This document shows, one piece after another, positions 1 through 7,801 of a stretch of DNA of 64,000 nt. How positions within the stretch are numbered: position 1 is the stretch's first letter; each line of letters begins with the position of its first letter. The stretch spans positions 1 to 64,000 of the forward strand of contig CAXXWB010000044.1 of the NCBI GenBank assembly GCA_963677505.2. The letters run 5' to 3'. This DNA is from JBGSUZ01 sp963677505 (GTDB lineage Bacteria; Bacillota; Clostridia; Peptostreptococcales; Acidaminobacteraceae). The position numbers and the translations under genes are program-made. The notes beneath the pieces were generated by a model that had not been told where the DNA came from, ran no database searches, and worked only from the letters and a program-made list of their open reading frames with translations.

Positions 1-108
1 GGGCTAGGTATTATGTGTCAAAAAGATGAACCGATTCATATGCGTCGCTATTTGATTATCACTACGATTATTATTATTGGTTCTAAAATTGGTTACTATT
101 ATCTATAG
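1..108 (+). CDS. C-terminal end of a membrane protein (partial)
   Basis: Frame 1 is open from the first base to a TAG at 106-108 and gives 35 residues. After a short polar stretch (CQKDEPIHMRR) comes a hydrophobic helix rich in isoleucine that ends in GYYYL. It looks like the last transmembrane segment of an integral membrane protein that starts outside the window. The family cannot be named from this piece. A strong hairpin follows about 70 bases downstream. Confidence 0.5.
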   Translation, partial: GLGIMCQKDEPIHMRRYLIITTIIIIGSKIGYYYL

Positions 109-174
109 AGAATTGAAAACATTCCCTCAGATTGAATTCCTGGATTCATTCGCAGTTACAATGTTATAACTCAC

Positions 175-201
175 AAGAACTGGCTCTTCGAGCCAGTTCT
201 T
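175..201 (+). terminator. Hairpin downstream of the partial membrane gene
   Basis: The arms AAGAACTGGCT (175-185) and AGCCAGTTCTT (191-201) are perfectly complementary around a short CTTCG loop. The position, about 70 bases after the stop of the first gene, suits a transcription terminator. No long T-run follows, so termination would be weak or factor-assisted. Confidence 0.5.
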
Positions 202-210
202 AACGTTTGT

Positions 211-297
211 AGAATAAGAAATGACCTGTGAAAAATCAACTTTGATTTTCACAGGTCATTTCTTATTTAGAGGCTATTTTGCAACAGCCTTTTTTTA
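211..297 (-). repeat. Two-hairpin intergenic repeat, copy 1
   Basis: On the minus strand this element has a small hairpin with arms GGCT and AGCC around GTTGCAAAAT. It is followed by a long hairpin whose arms contain AAGAAATGACCTGT and its complement around a short loop. A very similar element lies at 46624-46714 on the plus strand. The two copies differ in the middle of the long stem, but pairing is kept in both. In plus orientation the small hairpin is followed by a T-run (291-296), so it could also terminate transcription. The motif resembles the terminal repeat of IS1182-like elements, but no transposase is present. It may be a MITE relic or a mobile terminator. Confidence 0.6.
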
Positions 298-367
298 TTA
301 TATAAGCTCGTCAACATATTGCCCTTTATCAAAATTTAAAAGGGTTTTTCCTCGATCTGCCTCTTTC

Positions 368-1056
368 TTAATTGCTTTCAGAATTCTTGTCTTCTTTCTC
401 TTTATCGCTTGTTTTATCTTTTCCGTCAACTTCATTTGCATTTTCTAATTGATTGCTTGCATCTGCAATTTTTTCCCCTAAATCTTCATAGAGGCCTTCT
501 AAATTCTCACTAGTCTTTACAAGCAGTTCTTCTTTTTTCGTTGTATCCAGTCCTCTATTCTTATCTAGTTCAATTTCAATCTTTAGAACGCCAGCAGTAC
601 CTTCTAAATTTGTTTTTACCGATGTTGAACAGTATTGACTTGTTTCATGGTTGTGCCTGCGTTTGATAATACCTTTCATGGTCGCAGCACCCATAATATT
701 TGCAGAATTTTGCCCTGCTTTACCATCCGTATTATCTTTAGAAGAGCCTTCAACATTTTTTTTGTCCTTGATTTTGAGACTCAGCAGCTGCTGCCTCTCT
801 CTTTTCTTTTTGAATTTCGATTTTCCGCTGGGCCATTTGTGTATTCAAAGTTTGAATTTCCTGTTGATACTCTTTGCGCTTACTTATTTTTTCTTCGGCA
901 GTCATTTTGTCGTCTTTGGCAAGGCTTTGCAACTCCCTTTTGTACAGAGTTTAATTGATTTTGAATGTTCTTCAACTGGCTGTCTTGATTCTGCTTACTT
1001 ACACTTTGTAGTGAATTACCTGCAGAACTTGTTCCTGTACTGTCTTGAATTTTCAT
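368..1056 (-). CDS. FlxA-like coiled-coil protein (two frame breaks)
   Basis: The merged product is about 230 residues. It starts MKIQDSTGTSSAGN and continues into a long helical, Gln/Lys-rich region (DSQLKNIQNQLNSVQKELQSLAKDDKM, EEKISKRKEYQQEIQTLNTQMAQRKIEIQKEK). This is the pattern of FlxA-like proteins, a poorly understood family first noted for flagellum-linked regulation in E. coli. The C-terminal half is a charged region of unknown fold. The start at 1056 has AAGGAGT upstream (1063-1070). Two frame breaks are visible, one in CCC at 935-937 and one in a run of eight T at 756-763. Removing one base from each restores a single frame. It lies about 60 bases downstream of the cyclase gene and may share its transcript. 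Confidence 0.6.
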
Positions 1057-1118
1057 GATCAACACTCCTTATGTCATTATTTTGCAGAATGTAGACTGTG
1101 CACACAAACCATGTGCCT

Positions 1119-2728
1119 CTATTTCTTTTCTTCTACAAAATACATTTTTACATTGCCAATACCTTTCGCATGCAAGTAACCCCGTTCTGTCGTGACAAAT
1201 TTATCTTTTACCAATTGGTATACATCCTCTGAAATATTGATTTTCATAGCCTCAGAGTTGCTCTCCATACGAGAGGTGGTATTAACGGTATCTCCAAATA
1301 TATCATATATAAATTTGCTCGTTCCTACAACTCCCCCGACCACATCACCAATGTGCATGCCTACGCGAACTTCCCATTTTACTTTGGCGTCACAGTTTCT
1401 GGAGTGAACATATTCTATGATTCTAAGGGCTGCTTCCACTGCCTTTTCAGAATGATTTTCTACAGGAATATGCATACCCCATACCGCAAGGTAGGCATCT
1501 CCAATGGTTTTGATCCGCTCGCCATAAGTAGCGTCAACGATACAGTCAAAAGCCGTAAAGAGACTTGTAAGTTCCTGTATCAGTTCAGCTGGCTGAATTT
1601 GAGAAGATTTATCTGTAAAGCCGATTAATATCCGAGAAAAATACCATGACGTTTCTGTAGAGTTGAGGTGTTGTACTGCCACTGGCTTTTAGCTCATCTA
1701 CTATCTTATCTGGCAAAATATTTTTGAGAAGCATATCACTTTTTTTGTCGTTCCCGTTCAATGATTCGATTGGCTTCAGTCAATTGACGATTTTGATCTT
1801 GTATCTGCTCAAATGAATCTTTCAATTGGCGGGTCATTTCATTGAAGGCTTCAGAAAAGTCCCCTATAAAGTCCACCTTATGGTTGAAATCTCCTCTAGC
1901 AATCTGTTGGGTTTTCCATGTTAAATGTTTTAAATTGGCTTGCATACTTTTAAAAGATTGCAAGATTTCCAGATGTCCCTTAGGCGCTTCATACTCCAAC
2001 TCACCTCTGGGAAATGGCGTACATGAATTTTGTAAATTCATTGAACTCCTCTACAAACCGATTGTAAAAACCCACCATTTGATATAGTTCATCTTCTGGA
2101 TAATTTTCTGGCAATTCTAATGGCACAGCGTTTTTTCCCATTTAGAATATTATATAAGGACTCAGTTAATTTATCGATTTGCTCTGTTCTGACCTCAATG
2201 TTCATTTTAACCTCACGTCGAATCTGCACACCCCGATCCCCTGAACACCAACAGTCCACTTCTCTCACGCTATATTCATTGCCCGTAAAAGATTTAAATA
2301 GACCCGAAACAAAACCTTCATCATAGACGCAAATCTGCTCATCACAGACAGAAAGACCTGAGCAGTCTAAATCCTCTGCCACGGTCAAAGTATACTGTTG
2401 ATTTTCAAGGTCAGCCTTTTCTACTCTTAAAATACCAATGCCCATTTCCTTAAGAGTCTCTTGAAGTTGCACTACAAAGTCGTTCACATCTTTTGAACTT
2501 TTAATGACATTTTTATAAAGTTCTTCTCCCGCTTTCTGACCAGCACTAAAAAAAACCTTGTCGGTGGCTGCTACCCCAAAAGATTGAATTAGAGTATCTC
2601 TTAAGGGTAAACTGCATGAGTCTGTAAACGTCCACGTTCATTGAATTACCTAAGTTTGGGCGACCTTCTTTTAAATCGCCTAACATGCTCCAGTCAAATA
2701 GGGATTCTTTTCGCTCTTCTTTGAACAT
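1119..2728 (-). pseudogene. V4R-HAMP-class III adenylate cyclase, reading frame broken about six times
   Basis: Read across frames, the product is about 535 residues. The N-terminal part is a V4R (4-vinyl-reductase-like) ligand domain ending in the Cys-rich pattern CWCSGDR-VCRF. A HAMP-like linker follows (IARGDFNHKVDFIGDFSEAFNEMTRQL), then a coiled coil (EQIQDQNRQLTEANRIIERERQK) and a class III nucleotide cyclase domain. In the cyclase, FFSDIIGFT supplies metal-binding Asp, IKTIGDAYLAVWG the substrate Lys and second Asp, and YDIFGDTVNTTSRME an Asp typical of ATP rather than GTP. Start 2728 has GGAGG eight bases upstream. Breaks lie near 2231-2234, 2205, 2131-2136, 2013, 1738 and 1642, several in homopolymers. 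The gene is either decayed or affected by sequence error. The conserved cyclase residues are intact. Confidence 0.65.
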
Positions 2729-2805
2729 AAAAAGCACCTCCGATAAAGGTAATTTTACCCACTCAAATGCCTCTTAATCAGGGGTGCCTTTTATAAACCA
2801 ATACT

Positions 2806-3091
2806 CTATATATTCACCTGATAACACTTCACTGTTTCCAAGTCCCTGATAAGCTCTAGCTCAATATGTTCCCTATCTTGACAATGGTTAAAATAGACCT
2901 CGATTTGACTTTCACCACACATGTCTTCTATGCTCATTTCCTTAAAATCTACGATGCGGTTTCAGTCCTTCTAACCACAAGTCCACACAATCAAAAATGT
3001 TGTTGATGATGTCTCGGTCTACATATTTCTGATATTGATATAGTTTTAAATATAAAATGCTTAAGCTTGCATAAAGCTTTTTAATTTCCAT
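2806..3091 (-). CDS. Small hypothetical protein (one frame break)
   Basis: A good TAAGGAGG site precedes an ATG at 3091 that opens MEIKKLYASLSILYLKLYQYQKYVDRDIINN. After about 48 residues the frame breaks near 2955. The next frame continues IVDFKEMSIEDMCGESQIEVYFNHCQDREHIELEL and stops at 2806. The merged product of about 95 residues is acidic and has no membrane segment or motif that I recognise. It sits about 80 bases upstream of the cyclase gene and may be translated from the same transcript. Confidence 0.5.
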
Positions 3092-3129
3092 CGGATTGCC
3101 TCCTTATTTCCACAAAATAATCTGCCTCG

Positions 3130-3173
3130 GGCACCTTGCTCCTCGGCAAACCATTAGCTTCGCTACTGGCGCC
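3130..3173 (-). ncRNA. Candidate structured leader RNA, three-way junction
   Basis: In the minus-strand RNA, GGCGCC and GGUGCC can pair as an outer stem (one G-U). They enclose two small hairpins: UAGC-GAA-GCUA (3155-3165) and UUGC-CGAGGA-GCAA (3136-3149). The stretch is richer in G+C than its surroundings. It lies between a terminator (3183-3205) and the ribosome binding site of the small gene starting at 3091. I could not match it to a riboswitch class I know. It may be a leader element or a fragment of a repeat. Confidence 0.3.
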
Positions 3174-3175
3174 AA

Positions 3176-3205
3176 CAAAAAAGAGACCAGCAAACTGCTG
3201 ATCTC
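3176..3205 (-). terminator. Intrinsic terminator downstream of the cobalamin riboswitch
   Basis: On the minus strand GAGATCAGCA pairs with TGCTGGTCTC (one G-T wobble) around a three-base loop and runs directly into six T. It lies about 130 bases after the aptamer, so it either ends a short riboswitch-controlled transcript or is a distant expression platform. Confidence 0.7.
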
Positions 3206-3242
3206 CTAGAGCACTACAAATAAACCCTTCCAGATTGTTCTG

Positions 3243-3287
3243 TCAACCAAAATCAATCCTTAAAAGTAATTCGATGATTCTCATCAT
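3243..3287 (-). other. 14-codon mini-ORF behind the cobalamin riboswitch
   Basis: GAGGAGG (about eight bases upstream) precedes ATGATG opening MMRIIELLLRIDFG and a TGA stop. The site is well formed, and the ORF lies between the riboswitch and the terminator. It could be a leader peptide or the remnant N-terminus of a deleted cobalamin-regulated gene. Past the TGA the same frame stays open to the start of the next gene, but it crosses the terminator hairpin, so read-through as selenocysteine seems unlikely. Confidence 0.35.
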
Positions 3288-3332
3288 CTTTAGCACACCT
3301 CCTCATCCTCGTGAGTTCAAACAGTATTTTCC

Positions 3333-3487
3333 TACAGGCAGGTCTCCTGACTTGCGCCTCATTGCACCCTTCTCCTTCCCAGCAATATTGCCAGTGGTTA
3401 TTGAAAAGTACTCTTCGCTTACAGTGGCGGGACCGTACTGGATTTGAACCAGTTTCCCTATTAATCAATGTCTCCATTGAACCTTGT
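3333..3487 (-). promoter_or_regulatory. Cobalamin riboswitch 1
   Basis: The minus strand carries the conserved adenosylcobalamin aptamer. The elements in order are AATAGGGAA, a CTGG/CCAG hairpin, CGGTCCCGCCACTGTAA, ACCACTGG, GGGAAGG, and the 3' box AGTCAGGAGACCTGCC. The order and spacing match the cobalamin aptamer, as does the second copy at 61424-61575. The only thing between it and the next terminator is a 14-codon ORF, so its target is unclear. Confidence 0.9.
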
Positions 3488-3584
3488 AGATTCTATTCAA
3501 TTAAGTCGTACCGTAACGTTACCGAATACAGAGTACAACCCCTATAAACATAATTCAATTTTACAAATTAGTCAAGAATGGGCA

Positions 3585-3973
3585 TCACTTTAAAAGGATC
3601 AAAATAGGGTCTCCTACCGCTATTTTACCGCCAACCACTACTCTTGTAAAAAGTATTTCTTGTGCCACACCGACTTGAGTCACCACATGCATGGTGTTTC
3701 CTATTTTTAAGACAGATCCCAATTCTAATTCATCAAGGGCAATTCCCTCGGTGGTAATATTTTCTCCTAAATCGCCGACACAAAGTTCTTTTCCACTGTG
3801 AGCTTTTAACTTCTCTATACTTTCTATGGCAAGAAAGCTCACTTGTCTATGCTCGCCGCCAACATGAATATCGCCTTCAAATCCATGACCCTCTATACAG
3901 TCAACCACCTTTATAGGTGTTTTCCCAATACCTTTTTCACCCCCGATATTGAGAGATTTTTATAAATGCCCAT
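3585..3973 (-). CDS. MOSC-domain protein (one frame break)
   Basis: The product is about 129 residues. After an N-terminal MGIYKNLSISGVKKVLGKTPIK, the frame breaks in a short A-run near 3920-3923 and continues VVDCIEGHGFEGDIHVGGEHRQVSFLA, the typical MOSC signature (GDxHxGxxHRQVS). Stand-alone MOSC proteins of this size are thought to handle sulfur for molybdenum cofactor. That suits its place at the end of the molybdenum-hydroxylase locus, though here no conserved Cys of the longer sulfurase type is seen. Start 3973 has AGGAGGTGG upstream. The next gene upstream ends 18 bases away, so it is probably in the same transcript. Confidence 0.8.
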
Positions 3974-3990
3974 GGAACCACCTCCTATCG

Positions 3991-4254
3991 TCAATCGCAG
4001 TGGTGTTCATCTGGTCCTTTGCCCATAATATCTTTCATTCTGTTCATTGCCTCACAAGACAAAAAAACAATTTCAGACCTGCTGCCGTGGGCATTTTCGC
4101 CGACTAAGATAATACCGTTGTCCGTTTCCTTATATTCTAGAGGAAGTTCTCTTCTATAAACTTGGCCTGTAATCTTATCAATAACTTCGATCATGACAGA
4201 ATCGGCAATAATCAGCTCTGGCAAATTGTCATTCAAATTTGTAATTGAAATCAT
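3991..4254 (-). CDS. Hypothetical protein of the molybdenum-hydroxylase locus
   Basis: This is an 87-residue protein beginning MISITNLNDNLPELIIADSVMIEVIDKITGQVYRRELPLEYKETDNGIILVGENAHG and ending GPDEHHCD. I chose the start at 4254 because a purine-rich GGGGGAAG site lies just upstream. The earlier in-frame ATG at 4296 lies inside the preceding gene. The fold is unknown and looks like a small beta-rich domain. It lies between a zinc-ribbon protein (13-base gap) and the MOSC gene (17-base gap), which suggests co-transcription. Confidence 0.65.
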   Translation of the reverse strand: MISITNLNDNLPELIIADSVMIEVIDKITGQVYRRELPLEYKETDNGIILVGENAHGSRSEIVFLSCEAMNRMKDIMGKGPDEHHCD

Positions 4255-4267
4255 CTTTCTTCCCCCT

Positions 4268-4450
4268 TTACTTTTTCTTATCTTGTCCCAAAACAATTCG
4301 GGGGCTCATACCACATTTTGGACAGACCCTTCCCTCTCTTGAATCTTCACATACAATACAGTACTCAGTAAAACACCTCACGCACTTGTAAATCACATTA
4401 TTAGGGACTTCCTTTTTACAGTTTGGGCAAATTGCATTAGAAGATTCCAT
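4268..4450 (-). CDS. Small zinc-ribbon protein
   Basis: The 60-residue product has three CxxC pairs (CPNC, CVRC, CPKC) and a CIVC motif: MESSNAICPNCKKEVPNN, YKCVRCFTEYCIVCEDSREGRVCPKC. This is enough to bind one or two zinc ions in a rubredoxin-like or RING-like arrangement. GGGAGG precedes the start. It lies between the histidine phosphatase and the 87-residue hypothetical, at the 3' end of the molybdenum-hydroxylase locus. The function is unknown. Confidence 0.7.
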   Translation of the reverse strand: MESSNAICPNCKKEVPNNVIYKCVRCFTEYCIVCEDSREGRVCPKCGMSPRIVLGQDKKK

Positions 4451-4470
4451 CGTTTATAGCCTCCCTATTC

Positions 4471-5088
4471 TCATATGGTCTGTTTTACTATCGGCAGATT
4501 AATGCCTGACACTTTAAATCCATTTGGACTTGGTAAAATAATGTTCATACAACCATAGTCCTGACCTATTTTTAGCAAATTAGAAAGGGGCATGCCCAGT
4601 AACTCACAAAGAATCACACGGTTTACGCCTGCATGTCCTACTATCACAATACTTTTATATGGCAAACTACAAAGAGAATTAAATGCTAACATAACCCTCT
4701 CGCGAACTTCTAAAAAGCTTTCCCCTTCAGGTGGCTTAAAAGATTCAATTTCTCGCCCCCTTCTTTCAAATTCTAAAGGATAGGACTCGGCAATCTCCTT
4801 AAAAGAACGGCTTTCCCACTTGCCTAAGTCAATTTCTCTTAAGGCTCTATCATGGTTTACGGTGAGACCATGTCTGTAGGCAATGGCTTCTGCTGTGTCT
4901 GCTCCACGTTTCAAATTACTGCTGAAAACAGCATTTATAGTTTTACATTGAAGCATTCGCCCTAATTGTCTGGCTTGAGTCATGCCTAAATCGCTTAGGG
5001 GCAAGTCCGTTTGGCCTAAAAATAGTTTTTCAGATGAACTTCGCTCAGGCTGGCAATGTCTTAATAGATAGATTATTTTCTGCTTCAT
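4471..5088 (-). CDS. Histidine phosphatase (phosphoglycerate mutase/CobC-like)
   Basis: The product is 205 residues. The N-terminal LLRHCQPERS carries the RH catalytic motif, except that the usual RHG is RHC. FLGQTDLPLSDLGMTQARQLG, SSNLKRGADTAEAIA, the acidic LREIDLGKWESRSFKEI and the second histidine in IVIVGHAGVNRVIL are all typical of the family. Relatives include alpha-ribazole phosphatase (CobC) and many unassigned phosphatases. The molybdenum-hydroxylase context argues for a role other than cobalamin synthesis, perhaps removal of a phosphate from a cofactor precursor, but this is inference. GGAGA lies close upstream of the start. Confidence 0.8.
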   Translation of the reverse strand: MKQKIIYLLRHCQPERSSSEKLFLGQTDLPLSDLGMTQARQLGRMLQCKTINAVFSSNLKRGADTAEAIAYRHGLTVNHDRALREIDLGKWESRSFKEIAESYPLEFERRGREIESFKPPEGESFLEVRERVMLAFNSLCSLPYKSIVIVGHAGVNRVILCELLGMPLSNLLKIGQDYGCMNIILPSPNGFKVSGINLPIVKQTI

Positions 5089-5224
5089 CTCTAATCTCCA
5101 ATTCTACTCATCCGTTTAACAGTCCTCTTGTTGGGCGCTGGGCAGAACTCTGGGAAAGCCTGTCTTATTGATAAATCTATAACCAAACTGTCCTTGGGAC
5201 ACCGCTTCGTAGATAACCAATACT

Positions 5225-6419
5225 TTATTGATTTCGTTTTAAAACAAGCGCTTCTAAAACAAGCTCTTTATTCGGTAAATCTCCCCAAAAGTAAGCTTCA
5301 ATCTCTAAATAATCCTTTTCCTCACCCTGCTGGAAGATGACTTGAAAATCCGCTAAGTTTTCCAATGGAATGAGTACGTCATCTAAATCTCCACGGGTTA
5401 AAACTACCGCCGTTTTTAAGTATCAGCCTGCCATTAATTCTAGTTTCAATAGGTCCTAGTCGCTTCAACTTTGAACCACAAGGACAAGGACACGCCATCA
5501 TTTTAGATAAATCACCGGTCTTGTAGCGAATGAGGGGCATACCCTCCCTCTTTAAAGTGGTCAGTACGACCTCTCCTTCAACCCCATCTGGCAACACCTC
5601 TCCTGTTAGAGGGTCAACAATTTCAGTGAAGAAGTCAGATTCATAAAGGTGATAACCTTCATGCGCCGTACATTCCATTCCCAGGCCGAAACCTGCTTCT
5701 GTCATGCCATAGTACTTATAGACTTCACAGTTCCATATTTTCTTTAAAAGGTCTGTGCCGCATTTGGCACTTCTATCCGTACTTAGTAAAACCTTTTTGA
5801 CAGAGGTAATATTTTGATTGGTGTAGAGTCCATACTTAGCTAAAGCGAATATTTGTGCGGGGAATACCTACAATCACTTGTGGCTGGTTTTTAACTATAA
5901 GGTCAAGGGTTCCCGATAAACTTTGAACAACACCGTGGGCAATGGGTATAGCCTCTAATTGTCCAATAGCGGTATAAAGATGTTTGCCAATACTCCCAGG
6001 TCTCTGATCTGGCAGAAGAATCAGTACTTTTTCACCTGGGTTGGTAAAGGTGCTCATACCAATTCTAAAATATTCTACTGTGTGTCTTACATCTGCCTCC
6101 GTCGCATAAATACGTTTTGGTTTTCCTGTTGTCCCTGAAGTTTCGAGAGTCGTCACCCGCTCAATACGACTTTGAGAGGTACAAAGAAATTCCAGTCCAC
6201 TATTTCTAATGTCCTCTTGGGTGACAAAAGGTAAGGTTTCCCATTGACTCAGATTCCAATTTTGGTACTTTTTATATAAACGAACTTTTTGAGGCCCCTC
6301 TATTAACGACTTCTTTTCTGGATTTTTCCTGATATTCAAAGATCTTTTCAGCCCCAAAATTGTCTTTTGAAAGACCCATTCTCTCCATAACCCATGAATC
6401 TAGTTTTTTTACTGAGCAA
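5225..6419 (-). CDS. AMP-dependent ligase-like protein of Mo-hydroxylase loci (several frame breaks)
   Basis: Merged across frames this is about 390 residues, related to phenylacetate-CoA ligases. TLETSGTTGKPKRIYATE is the ATP-binding P-loop (A3). KVLILLPDQRPGSIG, YYGMTEAGFGLGMEC (A5) and YKTGDLSKMMACPCPCGSKLKRLGP (A7-like) follow. It is shorter than a full acyl-CoA ligase and resembles the ligase type found with XdhC/MobA/Mop genes in Desulfovibrio (DVU_1553-like, from memory). The substrate is unknown. The likely start is TTG at 6419 with AAGGGGTG upstream, 10 bases after the radical SAM gene. Breaks lie in T-run 6404-6410, near 6330, in GGGG 5859-5862 and in GGG near 5396. After the last break the frame runs DDVLIPLENLADFQVIF to a stop at 5225. 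Confidence 0.75.
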
Positions 6420-6430
6420 GGTATCACCCC

Positions 6431-7786
6431 TTATCTGTAAATACTTACACCCTTTGTAGAGGTTAAATTATAAGCACAGAAGGGAATCAATTTACCTTCT
6501 CTGCTGACCACGTGAATATGACAGTATTTCAAACGATCAATGTCTAAATTCCATGCGTCTTGAAAAGCCATGCCTGAAACCGCTAGGGTATGCTTTGCCT
6601 TTTCTAAAAACTGGTCCAAGCTAGAAGTATCAATTCCAATAGTTTGAGGGCTTGCCAGAACAAAAATATTGTCTTCAACGGGCTTTGGCGCTACCCACTG
6701 CCTTGCAACAAACTCCCTTGCTTTTACTGCTTCTCCCTTTTCACTACAGCAACTGAACTGGGTTTTCCCAAATTCAGACTTACTTATAAAATGGCCCTCC
6801 TCATCTCGGTGAAACTTACTGTTAAAGGAACAATAAGGATGTTCACTCGAGGGGGGTACAAAGGCTTTTACGGGCATTTGTCCCTCTGTTTGCTTTTCTA
6901 TTTCTCTAATGACCTGTGGAAGGGTCATTCTCTTTTGAAGAACACCTTCTGGGTATCTGCCAAAGTAGCTGATGGGCTGAAAATGAACACCTCTTACCCA
7001 AGGCATATAGTCCCCAGCAAATTTAATAATTTCTCCAATTTCATCGTCATTGACCCCAGGTACAAGGGTAGGCACTAATACCACACCAATACCGCTTTTC
7101 TTGCAATTTTCAATGGCTTGAATTTTCTCCGTCCGTAATTTTTTGCCTCTTATTTTCTCATGGGTCGTTTCTCTCAAACCATCAAATTGAAGAAATGCAC
7201 AGTCTAAACCTGCTTCTGCCAGAGTCTTAGCGTAAGAAGGGTTTTCAGCTAATTTTAAGCCATTGGTATTGATTTGGATAAATTCAAACCCCATTGCCTT
7301 TCCCAGTCGAATAATCTCGGGTAGGTCCTCTCTTAAGGTGGGCTCTCCCCCTGACAATTGAATATTGTAAGGCCCCCCCTTAGCTATGAGCATTTCATAC
7401 CAACCTTTTATTACGGCTAAGCTTGGATCCGTTGTTGTCACATCTCCCGCGCTAGCAAAGCACACTGGGCACTTTAAATTACACCTTTGGGTGATTTCAA
7501 GTAACACGCAACAAGTCTGCTGTTTATGACCTGAGCAAATCCCACAGTTATGAGGGCAGTCCTCTTCAGGATCTTTAACCCCTAAATTGGACTCAACTTT
7601 TGACGAGAGAGATGACCATTTTTCTAAACTGGGTTCGCCTTCCCATATTAAGGTTTCAAAATAGCCATGAACGTCACAGGTTTTTACTAAATAGGCCTCT
7701 CCATCTCTTATTTGAATTTCAGCGTCAATGGTCTTTAAACACTCTGGACAAACGCTTTTGGTTTGAGCGTAATTTCCATTTTCCAT
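6431..7786 (-). CDS. Radical SAM protein of Mo-hydroxylase loci (TrsS-like)
   Basis: The product is 451 intact residues. An N-terminal domain has CPEC (residues 13-16) and CPHNCGICSGH. The radical SAM motif CNLKCPVC follows, then LSGGEPTLREDLPEI and the barrel segment INTNGLKLAENP. The C-terminal third adds Cys-containing EHPYCSFN, TQFSCCSEKGE and ends in CAYNLTSTKGVSIYR. It resembles the radical SAM (seleno)protein of DVU_155x-type neighbourhoods, called TrsS as I recall. All relevant positions here are Cys, not in-frame TGA. It probably modifies or builds part of the molybdenum cofactor site, but the reaction is unknown. GGGAGG precedes the start, and the upstream gene ends 15 bases away. 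Confidence 0.8.
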   Translation of the reverse strand: MENGNYAQTKSVCPECLKTIDAEIQIRDGEAYLVKTCDVHGYFETLIWEGEPSLEKWSSLSSKVESNLGVKDPEEDCPHNCGICSGHKQQTCCVLLEITQRCNLKCPVCFASAGDVTTTDPSLAVIKGWYEMLIAKGGPYNIQLSGGEPTLREDLPEIIRLGKAMGFEFIQINTNGLKLAENPSYAKTLAEAGLDCAFLQFDGLRETTHEKIRGKKLRTEKIQAIENCKKSGIGVVLVPTLVPGVNDDEIGEIIKFAGDYMPWVRGVHFQPISYFGRYPEGVLQKRMTLPQVIREIEKQTEGQMPVKAFVPPSSEHPYCSFNSKFHRDEEGHFISKSEFGKTQFSCCSEKGEAVKAREFVARQWVAPKPVEDNIFVLASPQTIGIDTSSLDQFLEKAKHTLAVSGMAFQDAWNLDIDRLKYCHIHVVSREGKLIPFCAYNLTSTKGVSIYR

Positions 7787-7801
7787 ACGTATTTCCTCCC
7801 A

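Noticed and set aside
211..300. A small plus-strand ORF over the repeat (MTCEKSTLIFTGHF...)
   Set aside because: It reads through the long inverted repeat and opposes the FlxA-like gene. It has no ribosome binding site and no family.
3104..3287. Open frame past the TGA of the 14-codon ORF, as a possible selenoprotein
   Set aside because: The continuation crosses the terminator hairpin and the candidate RNA, ends inside the next gene, and has no recognisable domain or selenocysteine insertion element.
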